A stretch of 54,149 nucleotides of DNA from a virus (IMGVR_UViG_3300050821_004373:1-54149), one strand, 5' to 3'; numbered from the stretch's first letter, positions 14,293 to 23,493 are shown. Numbers and translations: made by a program. Notes: a model not told the origin generated them from the letters alone.

Positions 14293-14736
14293 TTATACCA
14301 CAGTCCGAGGCTTCCAAAAGCGAAGTCTTGAGATATTAACTGTGTTCACCCAGTTGGTCTCTAGCCCCCAATGAGCGGGGAAACCGATCGAGGTGTCGTA
14401 GTAGTTGATGGCCCCGTCCGTGTTGTCCGGGTCTAGCCCGCACGGAACCCATAAGCAGGAGGCCTGACACTTAATCCAAGATGGATCGTCGTCCGCCGGC
14501 CACTTTTTATCGTTAGCATCTCCGGGGTTGAAAGAACTAAACTGGAACGGCTGTAGAATCACGGCATGGTAACTGCCCTTTTTATGACCGTTGTACCAGG
14601 CGGGAGTAAGTGTCCGGTTTCTAATAGAATGAGCAACCGCACGCTGGCCTTCGGTGGGCTCTCCCCGGGCTTCCCGCCAGTCGCAGAGCGACAGAATTTC
14701 AAGTTCCGTTAGTTCCTCATACGGCTTTGCGAACAT
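14293..14736 (-). CDS. SleB-like cell wall hydrolase (endolysin)
   Basis: A 147-residue protein. The sequence WREARGEPTEGQRAVAHSIRNR contains the catalytic Glu and the EGQxAVAxxIxNR motif of the SleB/hydrolase-2 family of lytic transglycosylase-like enzymes, which cleave the glycan strand of peptidoglycan. QPFQFSSFN matches the downstream conserved Gln-Phe-Ser region. There is no signal peptide, so it should need a holin, and several membrane proteins are encoded next to it. It overlaps the next-upstream gene by 20 nt. Confidence 0.85.
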   Translation of the reverse strand: MFAKPYEELTELEILSLCDWREARGEPTEGQRAVAHSIRNRTLTPAWYNGHKKGSYHAVILQPFQFSSFNPGDANDKKWPADDDPSWIKCQASCLWVPCGLDPDNTDGAINYYDTSIGFPAHWGLETNWVNTVNISRLRFWKPRTVV

Positions 14737-15319
14737 AGCCCATGAACCTCCGCCGCGCGATCATTCCAATCAACAGGAACCCGGTAATCCCAATAGCGGG
14801 GAACACCCGCCAGTCCAGGCGCCTTGCTAGTGCCGACGTGAAATGAACGTAAAAACCGATTCTACAGAACGACTGTGCCAGCCAGCATCCGGCCAAGGTA
14901 AACGCTAGTCCGGTACGCTCGAGGCGTGGAGCAAGGACTCCGATAAACAGCGCAGACGCGAATAACGCTACTCCCTCAAGGATACTCACAATCTCTTTGA
15001 CGCCTGCAGGATGCCCTAACCCTACAAAGGACAGGCGCGCCAGCGTTACGGAGAGCACTGTGACAGCTCCAACCGCCTTCCAGTGGTTTTCCATCGTTCC
15101 TAGAGCCGCTATGACGATTCTAGCCACCATGTAGAGGATCATGGCCGTCACCGCGGCATAGAACCACAGGAACACCTTGGAAGTGTCGTTCCAGAGCCAG
15201 TCTACGGCGAATAGGATGAGATTGCCCACTACCTTCGCCCACAGATACCTGCTGACACACTGCGGCTGAGGGTAATAGAGAGCGAACAGTCCCGCGATGG
15301 TCAAGGCTACGAGAATCAA
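14717..15319 (-). CDS. Multi-spanning membrane protein in lysis region
   Basis: A 200-residue protein with about six hydrophobic segments, first MILVALTIAGLFALYYP and last WRVFPAIGITGFLLIGMI, separated by short basic loops. No transporter signature. Its position immediately before the endolysin suggests a role in lysis or membrane alteration, which is inference. Confidence 0.55.
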   Translation of the reverse strand: MILVALTIAGLFALYYPQPQCVSRYLWAKVVGNLILFAVDWLWNDTSKVFLWFYAAVTAMILYMVARIVIAALGTMENHWKAVGAVTVLSVTLARLSFVGLGHPAGVKEIVSILEGVALFASALFIGVLAPRLERTGLAFTLAGCWLAQSFCRIGFYVHFTSALARRLDWRVFPAIGITGFLLIGMIARRRFMGYVRKAV

Positions 15320-15513
15320 GGCGTTATCGCGCTGAAATCGTAACTCTCGCCAACGGTGAAGTATTCGGCGTCTTCAACGTCAAGCGTAAAGACCGCCGAA
15401 GAGTGAGAGCCTGAAAACGTGACGGATACTTTGCCATCGTGTTCAGGAGTTTTGTTCGTGCACTTGAGAATCCCTAAAGATTGGCCGTGGGGTCCACCCG
15501 CGTCGCTACTCAT
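15316..15513 (-). CDS. Small beta-rich protein
   Basis: A 65-residue protein with two or three beta strands (SLGILKCTNKTP, KVSVTFSGSHSSAVFTLDV) and no membrane segment. It overlaps the neighbours at both ends, so it is part of the coupled operon. Could be a minor structural or chaperone-like protein; function unknown. Confidence 0.5.
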   Translation of the reverse strand: MSSDAGGPHGQSLGILKCTNKTPEHDGKVSVTFSGSHSSAVFTLDVEDAEYFTVGESYDFSAITP

Positions 15514-15814
15514 GTTGATGTTCTCCTTGTCTGAAACTTACTCCATTGGCCTTGCCAGTCATGGCAGCAATCATTTTTCCGTAAGATGCAAGCTCTTTGT
15601 ACGTTTCAAGCTGCTGTTTCAGGAAATCCACTTTCTGATCCTGAATAAGCTGCTCTTGTTTCTCGACCTTAGCCTGATAGCGATTCACTTCCGCCGTGAG
15701 GCGTTCGACCCGTTCGATGTACTTGCTCGCGTACCAGGTCGCCACGCAAAAGTTCGTGATGATGGTGATGAGTGCGGTGACGAATAAACTCACAATTCCC
15801 GTCCATTTATCCAT
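15506..15814 (-). CDS. Membrane-anchored coiled-coil protein, i-spanin-like
   Basis: A 102-residue protein starting at ATG 15814 with AAGGAG upstream; a longer frame to 15982 overlaps another gene. It has one N-terminal membrane helix (GIVSLFVTALITIITNFCVA) and about 65 residues of periplasmic-type coiled coil (IERVERLTAEVNRYQAKVEKQ). This is the architecture of Rz-type inner-membrane spanins that fuse the inner and outer membranes at lysis. No overlapping o-spanin lipoprotein was seen, so the call is tentative. Confidence 0.5.
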   Translation of the reverse strand: MDKWTGIVSLFVTALITIITNFCVATWYASKYIERVERLTAEVNRYQAKVEKQEQLIQDQKVDFLKQQLETYKELASYGKMIAAMTGKANGVSFRQGEHQHE

Positions 15815-16008
15815 CACACTCCTTTTGGTTGGTGCTGGAGACACTTCCCTTTGTCCATCGCGTTCCAGACATAAGGAGCCCACCCGTCCGGCCGGACTGC
15901 TGGATTCTTGCAGCGATGACCGGCTAAAACTTGTTGATTGCATTGTACGCGTACGCAGTTGATACACTTTCCACCTTGCCATTCGTGTTTAAGTTTGCAG
16001 GAGGTCAA
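15814..16008 (-). CDS. Cys-rich zinc-binding small protein
   Basis: A 64-residue protein with several Cys and His residues in pairs (SCKLKH, CINCVRVQC, HRCKNP, KCLQH), enough for a zinc-ribbon or two. It overlaps the next gene by one base and starts within the end of the previous one. Function unknown. Confidence 0.55.
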   Translation of the reverse strand: MTSCKLKHEWQGGKCINCVRVQCNQQVLAGHRCKNPAVRPDGWAPYVWNAMDKGKCLQHQPKGV

Positions 16009-16397
16009 GAATTTCTATCCTGTGTGTCCACGATATGCTGTTTAGCTTCGTGCTCTGCTAGTTTTTCTTTCGCTTTGTTAAGTTCGTCGAGATTCCCCTG
16101 TGTCCGGTCATTCTGGTAGATGAGAGCTGACTTTGCCACGATGAGCGCCAAGGCAATCCCGTATTGACTGTTCACTAGAGTATGCGTTTTCTCGGCCAGT
16201 ACTAAGATTTGTCCTTGCTGCGCGGTTGCCTCAGCAACCTTCTCGGCCACGACAGCGGCCTTCGATGCCACGGTATCAAGTTTCACTTCCGCACGCTTGG
16301 CAAGCGACAAGTTCACCATAGCGTTTATGGTCGGCGGGATAGTAATAATCGCGGTCGTCGCTAGCATGAACCAGCCTGCAGGAATGTTCTCAGTCAT
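16005..16397 (-). CDS. Membrane protein with coiled coil
   Basis: A 130-residue protein with an N-terminal hydrophobic segment (WFMLATTAIITIPPTINAMV), a long Ala/Val/Glu helix (AAVVAEKVAEATAQQGQ), a second weak hydrophobic stretch (GIALALIVAKSALIY) and a charged helical tail. Resembles the 15506 protein in layout. It may be a second lysis-related membrane protein; no family. Confidence 0.5.
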   Translation of the reverse strand: MTENIPAGWFMLATTAIITIPPTINAMVNLSLAKRAEVKLDTVASKAAVVAEKVAEATAQQGQILVLAEKTHTLVNSQYGIALALIVAKSALIYQNDRTQGNLDELNKAKEKLAEHEAKQHIVDTQDRNS

Positions 16398-17017
16398 TTT
16401 TTCTTTCCCGGCAATGATGTTTTTACGCTAAATCCCACAGCCATCGAAGCCATCGGCGCCGGGCAGGTCCATACCATCGGGCCGATTCCCGCCTGCGTGA
16501 TGATGGTCCCGTCCCAAGGATTGACCACCTGCGCGTTACCGCTCGCTCCGCCGTTCATACCGATACCAGCGGCAAACGTGAAGTCTCCCGGCTGTGGAAC
16601 GAGAATGCGCGAGCCAAGGGACTGCCATTCACTTACGGCGATCGAGGCGGCGATGGATAACCCAGATGGCTCGTTCGGGCCAAGGAAGATGTAGGCGTGA
16701 ATGGTGTTGGATGCCGCGGCCTTGATATTCGAGCAGCGCCAGAGAGATAGTTGCTGGTTGCCATTCGTGACTGACCCAAGGACGGCGCAGAAGTTTCCTG
16801 ATGTGTCAGAGACACGTACCTTATCGTTAGCGGGATCGGCGGAGCAAGCACTCTCGCAGAAGGCTACCGCCACCAGATTATCGTCTCCGATTACCTGATT
16901 GGAAAGAGTGACGGCCACGGAGCCGTTCTTAGACCTAGAGGATGCAACTTGTATGAGAGAAGGCTGCGCTGGCACGGATAGCGCCAATAGGAGAGCGAGA
17001 TTTAATAAGACCATCAT
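16394..17017 (-). CDS. Secreted protein, unknown (Sec signal)
   Basis: A 207-residue protein. It has a classic Sec signal peptide (MMVLLNLALLLALSVPAQPS, cleavage likely after the AQ). The mature part is beta-rich with Thr/Ser/Gly and several Cys (VAFCESACSADP, FCAVLG, LWRCSN), suggesting disulphides formed outside the cytoplasm. The C-terminus (MVWTCPAPMASMAVGFSV) continues the beta pattern. It belongs to the exported tail-like block 16394-23493. No family. Confidence 0.6.
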   Translation of the reverse strand: MMVLLNLALLLALSVPAQPSLIQVASSRSKNGSVAVTLSNQVIGDDNLVAVAFCESACSADPANDKVRVSDTSGNFCAVLGSVTNGNQQLSLWRCSNIKAAASNTIHAYIFLGPNEPSGLSIAASIAVSEWQSLGSRILVPQPGDFTFAAGIGMNGGASGNAQVVNPWDGTIITQAGIGPMVWTCPAPMASMAVGFSVKTSLPGKKK

Positions 17018-17337
17018 TTAGAAATATCTGCCTCTGCTTCTCCTAGTAAGGACAACCTATGAACTAGTTGGCCTCGCCCATCTACTTGGTATTTCTGGTA
17101 CAGGCTTGAAGCATAAAACTTTACCGTGCGCTCTGATAGTTCAAGGGTGCTGGCGATCTCTTTGTTGCATTTCCCTTGGACTATCAGTTTCATCACCTGA
17201 TTTTCCCTTGCAGTGAGTTCGATGCCTCCGGAATGCACATTGAAAATAGGCTTTTCTAGGTCGAGAAATAAAGGCAGTTTCCCGATAACAATATTCCCTT
17301 TCGGGGTTAGTGCAGTTAGTTGGATTTCTATTTTCAT
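17014..17337 (-). CDS. LuxR/GerE-type helix-turn-helix regulator
   Basis: A 107-residue protein; ATG 17337 overlaps the previous stop (ATGA), and the longer frame upstream is a shadow. Residues about 43-100 are the GerE domain: IELTARENQVMKLIVQGKCN, KEIASTLELSERTVKFY, then SSLYQKYQVDGRGQLVHRL. The domain binds DNA as a dimer and is normally a transcription activator. The first 40 residues are beta-rich and do not look like a receiver. Its place between exported tail-like genes is unusual and suggests control of this block or of host surface genes. Confidence 0.8.
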   Translation of the reverse strand: MKIEIQLTALTPKGNIVIGKLPLFLDLEKPIFNVHSGGIELTARENQVMKLIVQGKCNKEIASTLELSERTVKFYASSLYQKYQVDGRGQLVHRLSLLGEAEADISK

Positions 17338-17981
17338 TGGTACTTTAACTGCACAAGCCGCAAATCCGTCGCCGGGCTGGACGGCGTGCTCACCTGCACC
17401 GCTCCGCTTGGCTTTGTCCAACTAGTATTGAGCACCGTGATGCTTCCGGGAGTCAGCGTAGGCGAGGACAGGACTTCCCCTGCCGCATCCGTGAACTTAA
17501 TCACGCAACTCTGCGTCATGCACTGGACGGCGATGCTCGTCATAGTGACGTTGGTCGGCAGAACGAAGTTTCTTGCTACGCCGAGCATCGCTGGCGCTAC
17601 TCCCTGACCAGTCGCCGTCCACTGTCCGGTGTTCCACTGGATGCCACTATCTGATCCGTTGAGCGGCCCAGTGGGGAAGGCGGTCAGGTCAACCGACGTA
17701 GCCGCAGGTGGCGGGGGAGGCTGAATCAGCGTGGCAAGTTGAGCCTGCAAGGTGGCGATTTGTGCTTGCATGATGGTCATCTGAGCCGCTTGCTGGTTAA
17801 CGACTCCCACGAGCGCATTCTCGTTGACCTGAACTTGCTGCATCCATGCTGTAGCGGCAGTAGCGTAGGCGAGTCCTGGAGTAGCCACGTCGGGCCACGA
17901 GGGGATTGTGATGGCGGTTGGAGCTTGCGCCTTTAGCGGAACGGCCAACATCAAAAGACTAATAATAATCAGTTTTTTCAT
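17334..17981 (-). CDS. Secreted tail-like protein with coiled coil
   Basis: A 215-residue protein. A Sec signal (KKLIIISLLMLAVPLKAQA) is followed by a helical segment with Gln/Ala heptads (QQAAQMTIMQAQIATLQAQLATL), a Pro-rich hinge and a beta-sandwich-like C-terminus with Cys pairs (VQCMTQSCVIKFTDAAGEV). A trimeric coiled coil plus a beta C-terminal domain is typical of phage fibres, but the signal peptide is not. It overlaps both neighbours by 4 nt. Confidence 0.6.
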   Translation of the reverse strand: MKKLIIISLLMLAVPLKAQAPTAITIPSWPDVATPGLAYATAATAWMQQVQVNENALVGVVNQQAAQMTIMQAQIATLQAQLATLIQPPPPPAATSVDLTAFPTGPLNGSDSGIQWNTGQWTATGQGVAPAMLGVARNFVLPTNVTMTSIAVQCMTQSCVIKFTDAAGEVLSSPTLTPGSITVLNTSWTKPSGAVQVSTPSSPATDLRLVQLKYQ

Positions 17982-18469
17982 GGATTTACCACCACGTTAT
18001 AGGCTGTGTTATTGGGCGTACTTAAGACTAGAGCACATTCCTTCACGGTTACGGTGTTCGCGCTACTTACGAAGGCGTTCCAAACGATCCCTATACCAGG
18101 GTCATTGACAGGGGTTGCTATTGCAGGCATCGAAGTGGTTGCTCCTGTAACTGTCACTGTTCCTGTATTACACGAACCTAGCGGTAATGATGTTCCAGTG
18201 ATCGTCCCTGTGGACGCTCTCATGGGCGAAAGCATTACAGTCGCTAAAGTATCGGTTGCCTTACACACCGATAGTTGATTCGTGTTGGTGTTAAAGAATA
18301 GCGTACCAAGCGTGCAATTCGTCGGAGCCGAAGAGACAATCGTTACTTGTCCACCGACTGTCTGGTTTTGCGCCTTTGAAAAAACTAAAGTTAACATCAA
18401 AATAGAAACAATGACCCCGAACAGTAGGAAGACAACACGAACTGCAAATAATGATTTTTCTGCTTTCAA
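17978..18469 (-). CDS. Exported beta-rich protein with N-terminal anchor
   Basis: A 163-residue protein with a long N-terminal hydrophobic segment (VVFLLFGVIVSILMLTLVF), a signal anchor or signal peptide, and a Thr/Val-rich beta domain (TGTVTVTGATTSMPAIATPV) with conserved-looking Cys (TNCTLGTLFF, SVCKAT, LGSCNTG, VKECALV). The mature domain would be outside the membrane and could be trimeric. Member of the exported tail-like block. Confidence 0.55.
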   Translation of the reverse strand: MKAEKSLFAVRVVFLLFGVIVSILMLTLVFSKAQNQTVGGQVTIVSSAPTNCTLGTLFFNTNTNQLSVCKATDTLATVMLSPMRASTGTITGTSLPLGSCNTGTVTVTGATTSMPAIATPVNDPGIGIVWNAFVSSANTVTVKECALVLSTPNNTAYNVVVNP

Positions 18470-18479
18470 CGAACGCCTC

Positions 18480-20948
18480 CTAATTACTCAGAATCGGTGA
18501 AATATTGTAACTCACGCTAAAGTTGGTCGGTGGCGTCGTGCAGGTCCCAGACGTGTTCGTGACTTGAATCGTCCCAACGGGAGCCGCTTGTCCGTATGGC
18601 TTGAAAATTGTGGTGCCTACTCCGCTGCTCACGTCAACTGAACTATCCCAAAGCGATTTTGCGGTTGTTATCGTCAAGGTGATTGTTCCGATTCCATCGG
18701 AGATCGTCACTACCGGAGCCACGCTGCAAGCCGTCACTGTCGTAGATGAGGCTTTCACGTTCGTGACATTCGTGAACGATTGCAACTTGAACGCGCACAT
18801 CGGAGCGCCGGTTACGGTGGCACCGAACGTACCAGTCACGTAGCAGGTATTAGGAATGGGATTGTTGAGCAGGGCTTTTGGGAGATTTCCTGAATATTGC
18901 TGGAGGTTGCGACAGGAGACTACTCCTCCTGCTCCTAGAGCGCCAAGGTTCGATCCTGCTGTCGTGTAAGTAAGGGTTGTTGCGGTTACTGCTGTGATAC
19001 CTGCCCCAGATGGATAATAGCCGTTATAGCCTGGTATTCCTGCACCCTCCACGAACAATGCATCTCCGACTGAGCAGTTTGTATTTACGTTCGTACCGTT
19101 TGCGTTCAGCGTCAGCACGGCGGTAGTGGTCGTAGACGTTCCGCTAACAATCTGGTACATCGTCTCGCAAGAATTTCCTCCGTTATCGAAGAACGAGCCG
19201 GAATTGTTGATGCACTTGCCCGTCCCTGTAGCGATAGAACGCAAGTCTGTCGCTTGGAGCACGCCGCCAGCTAGAATTGTGGGGCCGGAGTTGTTGCCAT
19301 CATTTCCGAATGTGCCGCAAAGCCCCCCCTCCCAATGAACAAAGGAAGTGCCATCTTGCTGAAAGCAAGAACCGCTGCCTGTTCCGAACAATGAGACGCC
19401 ATGCAACCAGAGTCCTTGAGAGTTCACTACGCGAAAGCAGTCGGACCCGCCGCACTCATCGCCTAGCCCACCCCAAAGATGCAGTCCGTTGTTGATGTTG
19501 GAATCAGTTACGTTTTGAATGAGGATATTTCTAAATCCTGACGCGCTGTTTGATACGCTCCACTCACGCCAATCCCCGGTGCAGCCGTTACAGTTAACTC
19601 CTGTGCCATTCTGCGTGTCCACAATCCAGTTGATAGCGTTGATGTTCGCTTGCGTAAATACTCCACCGCCCCAACCACCCTGCGAAATATGGACATTCCT
19701 AAGAATCATGGACGAGGTGTTATATAGAGCGTAGCCAAAACCTCCCGTAGCGACCGGGATGAACCCTCCATTAAAATTTATGTTTTCGATGATTAGACCT
19801 GTCATGTTGGTGTTGCTAACCCAGTAGCCGAATCCCGTCATCGTGGGAGAATTGTCGCAGTTGTACAGATTGGTGCTCTCGAACGTATCTCCAAGAATCT
19901 TGAATCCCTTTTTGCCTACCGAAAAATTGAACACAGGATTCCCGCCAGTCGCGCAGGCCATCCAGCCGCCACCAGGAAAATAAAGCACTGGAGCAGCGGT
20001 TTGCACCTGTCGATTGCCTTGCCCTTGACCTGTACCACCTTGAGACTGCGCCAAAGCGGCAGCATAAGCAGCAGCAATGGCCGCATCATCAGGCGTACCG
20101 ATGGTCAGTGTGCAGACGTTTCCTCCTGTAGTTACGGCGCTTAGCTGAGCTACCGTCGCGCTCGTGATGCTTGAAATTGTCGAGCCGATGGCGAGTTGTG
20201 TCGTCCCGCCCTGAAAAGAGCACTGCGCTCGCAATCCAACATCGGCAGCCGTAAATAGACCACTCGGGCTAGGGCAACTTATCTGTGAAGCGGAGGGCGT
20301 ACAATTAGAAATCTGACGCGAATTGTGAAACGCTCCAGGATAATTGGCTACGTTGAAAACTGGCCCTGGACCGGATTGAGATAGCGACAATGGCGAATTT
20401 AGAGCAACGGTATCTATAAATCCAGTACCGGTCGGGATGATTGATCCGCCAGAGGCCACGGTTTGAGGTGAAGTTATGGGAAAACCAGATCCGCTACCAA
20501 CAGTTGGGATCGTCGCCGCTACAGCTTTTAGAGAAGTAGAAATATCCACGGACGCACCGCTGACCTGCGTTCCCGTAGTAGTATAGGTAAAGCATGGAAG
20601 AGCGACAGGTGGGAACACGACCGCTATCTGTGCCGGGTTGGCGCAAATCCTAAAAGTCCACTGTATACCTAGAGGAGTTATCTGCGTCACAGAAGGAAGA
20701 ACAATAGTTAACGTACCAGTAGAAGAAAGTGATTGTCCGGAAAATACCTGCTGAAATGACGCGTTACCTCCAAATAGTGCCTGCTGTCCGGAGTTATTTG
20801 ATAGAGTGACGTTGTAGGAACCGAGTGCATATACAGTTGCGGAAGCACTGTTATCAGTGACTGTAGCTGTTACTGTTGTAAAGGATTGTGCCGCCGATCC
20901 GTGGGTAACCGCCAACCAAAGAAGAATAGCGAATAGTAGTTTTTTCAT
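18480..20948 (-). CDS. Exported beta-helix tail/spike protein
   Basis: An 822-residue protein starting with a Sec signal (KKLLFAILLWLAVTHGSAAQ). The next 100 residues are strands beginning FTTVTATVTDN, similar to the other large exported protein. From about residue 330 the sequence has short turns and right-handed beta-helix-like repeats with many Asn/Gly stacks (GLIIENINFNGG, SMILRNVHISQGG, INWIVDTQNGTG), typical of pectate-lyase-like spikes, followed by a Thr/Val-rich C-terminal domain. Beta-helix spikes bind or cut surface polysaccharides. No catalytic residues were identified. Confidence 0.65.
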   Translation of the reverse strand: MKKLLFAILLWLAVTHGSAAQSFTTVTATVTDNSASATVYALGSYNVTLSNNSGQQALFGGNASFQQVFSGQSLSSTGTLTIVLPSVTQITPLGIQWTFRICANPAQIAVVFPPVALPCFTYTTTGTQVSGASVDISTSLKAVAATIPTVGSGSGFPITSPQTVASGGSIIPTGTGFIDTVALNSPLSLSQSGPGPVFNVANYPGAFHNSRQISNCTPSASQISCPSPSGLFTAADVGLRAQCSFQGGTTQLAIGSTISSITSATVAQLSAVTTGGNVCTLTIGTPDDAAIAAAYAAALAQSQGGTGQGQGNRQVQTAAPVLYFPGGGWMACATGGNPVFNFSVGKKGFKILGDTFESTNLYNCDNSPTMTGFGYWVSNTNMTGLIIENINFNGGFIPVATGGFGYALYNTSSMILRNVHISQGGWGGGVFTQANINAINWIVDTQNGTGVNCNGCTGDWREWSVSNSASGFRNILIQNVTDSNINNGLHLWGGLGDECGGSDCFRVVNSQGLWLHGVSLFGTGSGSCFQQDGTSFVHWEGGLCGTFGNDGNNSGPTILAGGVLQATDLRSIATGTGKCINNSGSFFDNGGNSCETMYQIVSGTSTTTTAVLTLNANGTNVNTNCSVGDALFVEGAGIPGYNGYYPSGAGITAVTATTLTYTTAGSNLGALGAGGVVSCRNLQQYSGNLPKALLNNPIPNTCYVTGTFGATVTGAPMCAFKLQSFTNVTNVKASSTTVTACSVAPVVTISDGIGTITLTITTAKSLWDSSVDVSSGVGTTIFKPYGQAAPVGTIQVTNTSGTCTTPPTNFSVSYNISPILSN

Positions 20949-20958
20949 AGTAAGTACC

Positions 20959-23493
20959 TCAATTACACACCCACACTCCGTTCAAACTTTTCGCTAACCC
21001 TCCCGTCCCACCGCCAGCACAAGGATTAGTGACCGTGCAATCACTACAACCAATGAACGTGACTCCTGTGGGTGGAGTTCCTAGATTGGCAAACGTACTA
21101 ACTCCAGGGCGAAATCTCTGGCTTCCAAACATCGCAAGCTCACCAGCCGCCCCTACTGTAGAATAGGGCGACAAATTTAACGCGATTTCATATAACTCGT
21201 TGTCGGATTTGGTCCCTACGGGAATTTTAATTAAGGTGGGAGCGAACACATCCATAACAGCAGGATTGGTGACCGGGACACTCATGGCCAATCCAGCGGT
21301 ATTGGGATTAGTTGCAATCTTGCATATTCCAGAGTTCCATATCCATTGCCCGTCACCTGAAAGCTGAGAGAATAAGTTAGTCCCTTGTGCCGACCCTCCC
21401 ACACAAGTATCGTTCACGCCTTGCCCATTAGAGTTTAGGTTGAACTTTACGCCACCTCCGCTTAAGGCTCCACCAGAGTTTGATCGTTCCCATGCGCCAT
21501 AAATATAAGCATCTCCCACGGTTATGGTGGCACCCAAGCTGCTAAACACATCTACGCTGGATGTACCAGCAGTAGAAGTAATTCGTCCAGCACCAGTGCC
21601 GCCATACACATCCGATATTCCTCCGGTGATGGTCCCGGAACCAGTTTCAAATATCCAAGATGCGGGAGCCGTAGAAGCGAGATTGGGAGAAATAATGGTA
21701 ACTGGCGCCCCACTGCGACGCGCCACATCAATACCGCCTCCTGTAAAGCGGCCAAAGATACTATAGCCAACATGAAGCTGACGAAGATCACTGACTACCG
21801 GGTCTGAAGCAGTGCCTCCCAAAGTCAAGGCAGGTCCTTTTACACCACCATCTACACGGGATACTATGACCGCGGGGATATTGAAATTATCGACTTGTAC
21901 TCCAGGGACCGGGGTAATGTTATCCGATACTTCTACGTTTTCCACCACTACATTCATTCCCGCTCCATTTGAGGTAGCTGTACCTGAAGTTACCAACACC
22001 TCGGGCATGTCAGGATTGACACCATCGCCCTCGTAATCACCATTGCGAATATACATTCCAGCGCCTTGGTTACCGGGGACGATGCGAATGCCGCCACTGT
22101 TGGTCTGGAAATTATCAAGGAAGATTAGCCCTGAGCCGGACCCTCCTCCGGCATCGTGGTTAATGGCGGCTTTGGCAGAAGTGACTACTTGCCCATTGCC
22201 ACTAGTGGCGTTAGGCCCTATCTGTGTATAGGTGAACTGCGTAGAGGAATTAACTGCCAAAACTTTGAAAGAACCATTAAAACTTGGGTCTGTTGCATTC
22301 TGAATGGTTACCCACTGCGTAGTGCCCGCACTAATGCTTGCTGCTGCGGTTGTATTTACAGTGACTACGTTTGCAGACCGGCTCAGACCGGGAGTGCCAG
22401 GAGCGGCAATGGTCAGTTCGCCAAAGCTACAACCTGAACCGTTGATATTACGAAGCCAAATCCAGAAAGTGTTAGATCCGATATCCATTCCCGGACCGCC
22501 ACCGAAGCGGCAGTTACCGTGATTCCACGACACTCCATCCATCGACACGCTTGATACTCCACCAGCGGCAGTTGCACGATTATTATTTGAATCGATCCCG
22601 ATTTTAATATACGTATTTATAAAATTACTAAGGCCGATATTTTTAATATTTATAGATGTTGTAGCTGACAGCCATATGGAGGGATGCACCAAATCGGTTT
22701 GGCCCCCACCATTCATCGTACATGCCGGCGTATGGGCATGAGCAAACTGAATCGGCGGGAAGATACACTCTATATCGATCGGCCCGGAACTATTTTTTAG
22801 TAGCCATCCCAAAGGAGGAGATGCTGAGTTGGGATCTAAGGACCCCATAATCCACATCCCTTGATTAACTGCGGGTCCTCCGTAATTAACTACTCCGCTC
22901 ACCATGATCTTTCCGGAACCAACTACTCCCGCTGAACCTCCGGGCAACGCTTGTAAAGCGGCATAGACGGTTAGTTTTGCACTCCCCCAAGAAAGACCGT
23001 CCTTTAAATCGTTCCCGTTAGGAGACACAAATTGTATAGGATCTCCAGGTAAACTAGGCTTTAGTGATGCCGCTGTAGAGCCGAGTGAAGCCGCACAACC
23101 TTGTAAGGCCGCGGAGATATTTTGAGTTGCTCCGGTAATCGTAATATTACAGCCGAACGCAGTCTTACCGTCTTGGGAAACAATCCCGAAGTGCCACATG
23201 GAACCCGGGGGAGTAGTGTGGCCGTCAGAGATCAGATTGTTATCTGCCAGGACAGCAGTAAACGCTCCAAATGAATCGCAGGCCGCAATTGGTACACTGG
23301 TTTGAAAAGTAGAACCGCTTAACAGAGGAACCTGAGTAGCTCCAGGGCTAGGAACGAAATCAATATTTCCTCGGCACCCGGAATATGGTATTCCACCAGG
23401 ATCGACAACTATTGCAGAGACAGTCGTGAACTGCGCTTGAGCAACATGCCCGAACGCGAGCAGTAACAGTATCCCTAGAATCCACCGCTTCAT
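20959..23493 (-). CDS. Exported beta-helix tail/spike protein
   Basis: An 844-residue protein with a Sec signal (KRWILGILLLLAFGHVAQAQ). The mature start (FTTVSAIVVDPGGIPYSGC) parallels that of the 18480 protein, and both have Cys pairs. The centre is rich in Gly/Asn/Thr with regular hydrophobic strands (INIKNIGLSNFINTYIKIG, MNVVVENVEVSDNITP), consistent with a right-handed beta-helix. The tail has a Cys motif CSDCTVTNPC and ends SLNGVWVCN, possibly an autonomous cap. It is probably the main receptor-binding or depolymerase-like protein, secreted through Sec before assembly or acting outside the virion. Confidence 0.65.
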   Translation of the reverse strand: MKRWILGILLLLAFGHVAQAQFTTVSAIVVDPGGIPYSGCRGNIDFVPSPGATQVPLLSGSTFQTSVPIAACDSFGAFTAVLADNNLISDGHTTPPGSMWHFGIVSQDGKTAFGCNITITGATQNISAALQGCAASLGSTAASLKPSLPGDPIQFVSPNGNDLKDGLSWGSAKLTVYAALQALPGGSAGVVGSGKIMVSGVVNYGGPAVNQGMWIMGSLDPNSASPPLGWLLKNSSGPIDIECIFPPIQFAHAHTPACTMNGGGQTDLVHPSIWLSATTSINIKNIGLSNFINTYIKIGIDSNNNRATAAGGVSSVSMDGVSWNHGNCRFGGGPGMDIGSNTFWIWLRNINGSGCSFGELTIAAPGTPGLSRSANVVTVNTTAAASISAGTTQWVTIQNATDPSFNGSFKVLAVNSSTQFTYTQIGPNATSGNGQVVTSAKAAINHDAGGGSGSGLIFLDNFQTNSGGIRIVPGNQGAGMYIRNGDYEGDGVNPDMPEVLVTSGTATSNGAGMNVVVENVEVSDNITPVPGVQVDNFNIPAVIVSRVDGGVKGPALTLGGTASDPVVSDLRQLHVGYSIFGRFTGGGIDVARRSGAPVTIISPNLASTAPASWIFETGSGTITGGISDVYGGTGAGRITSTAGTSSVDVFSSLGATITVGDAYIYGAWERSNSGGALSGGGVKFNLNSNGQGVNDTCVGGSAQGTNLFSQLSGDGQWIWNSGICKIATNPNTAGLAMSVPVTNPAVMDVFAPTLIKIPVGTKSDNELYEIALNLSPYSTVGAAGELAMFGSQRFRPGVSTFANLGTPPTGVTFIGCSDCTVTNPCAGGGTGGLAKSLNGVWVCN

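Noticed and set aside
18100-18125. TTGACA-like element on the plus strand inside an exported-protein gene
   Set aside because: No matching -10 at a suitable distance and no plus-strand gene downstream.
18480-23493. Diversity-generating retroelement target in the spike genes
   Set aside because: No reverse transcriptase gene and no near-duplicate template repeat were found.
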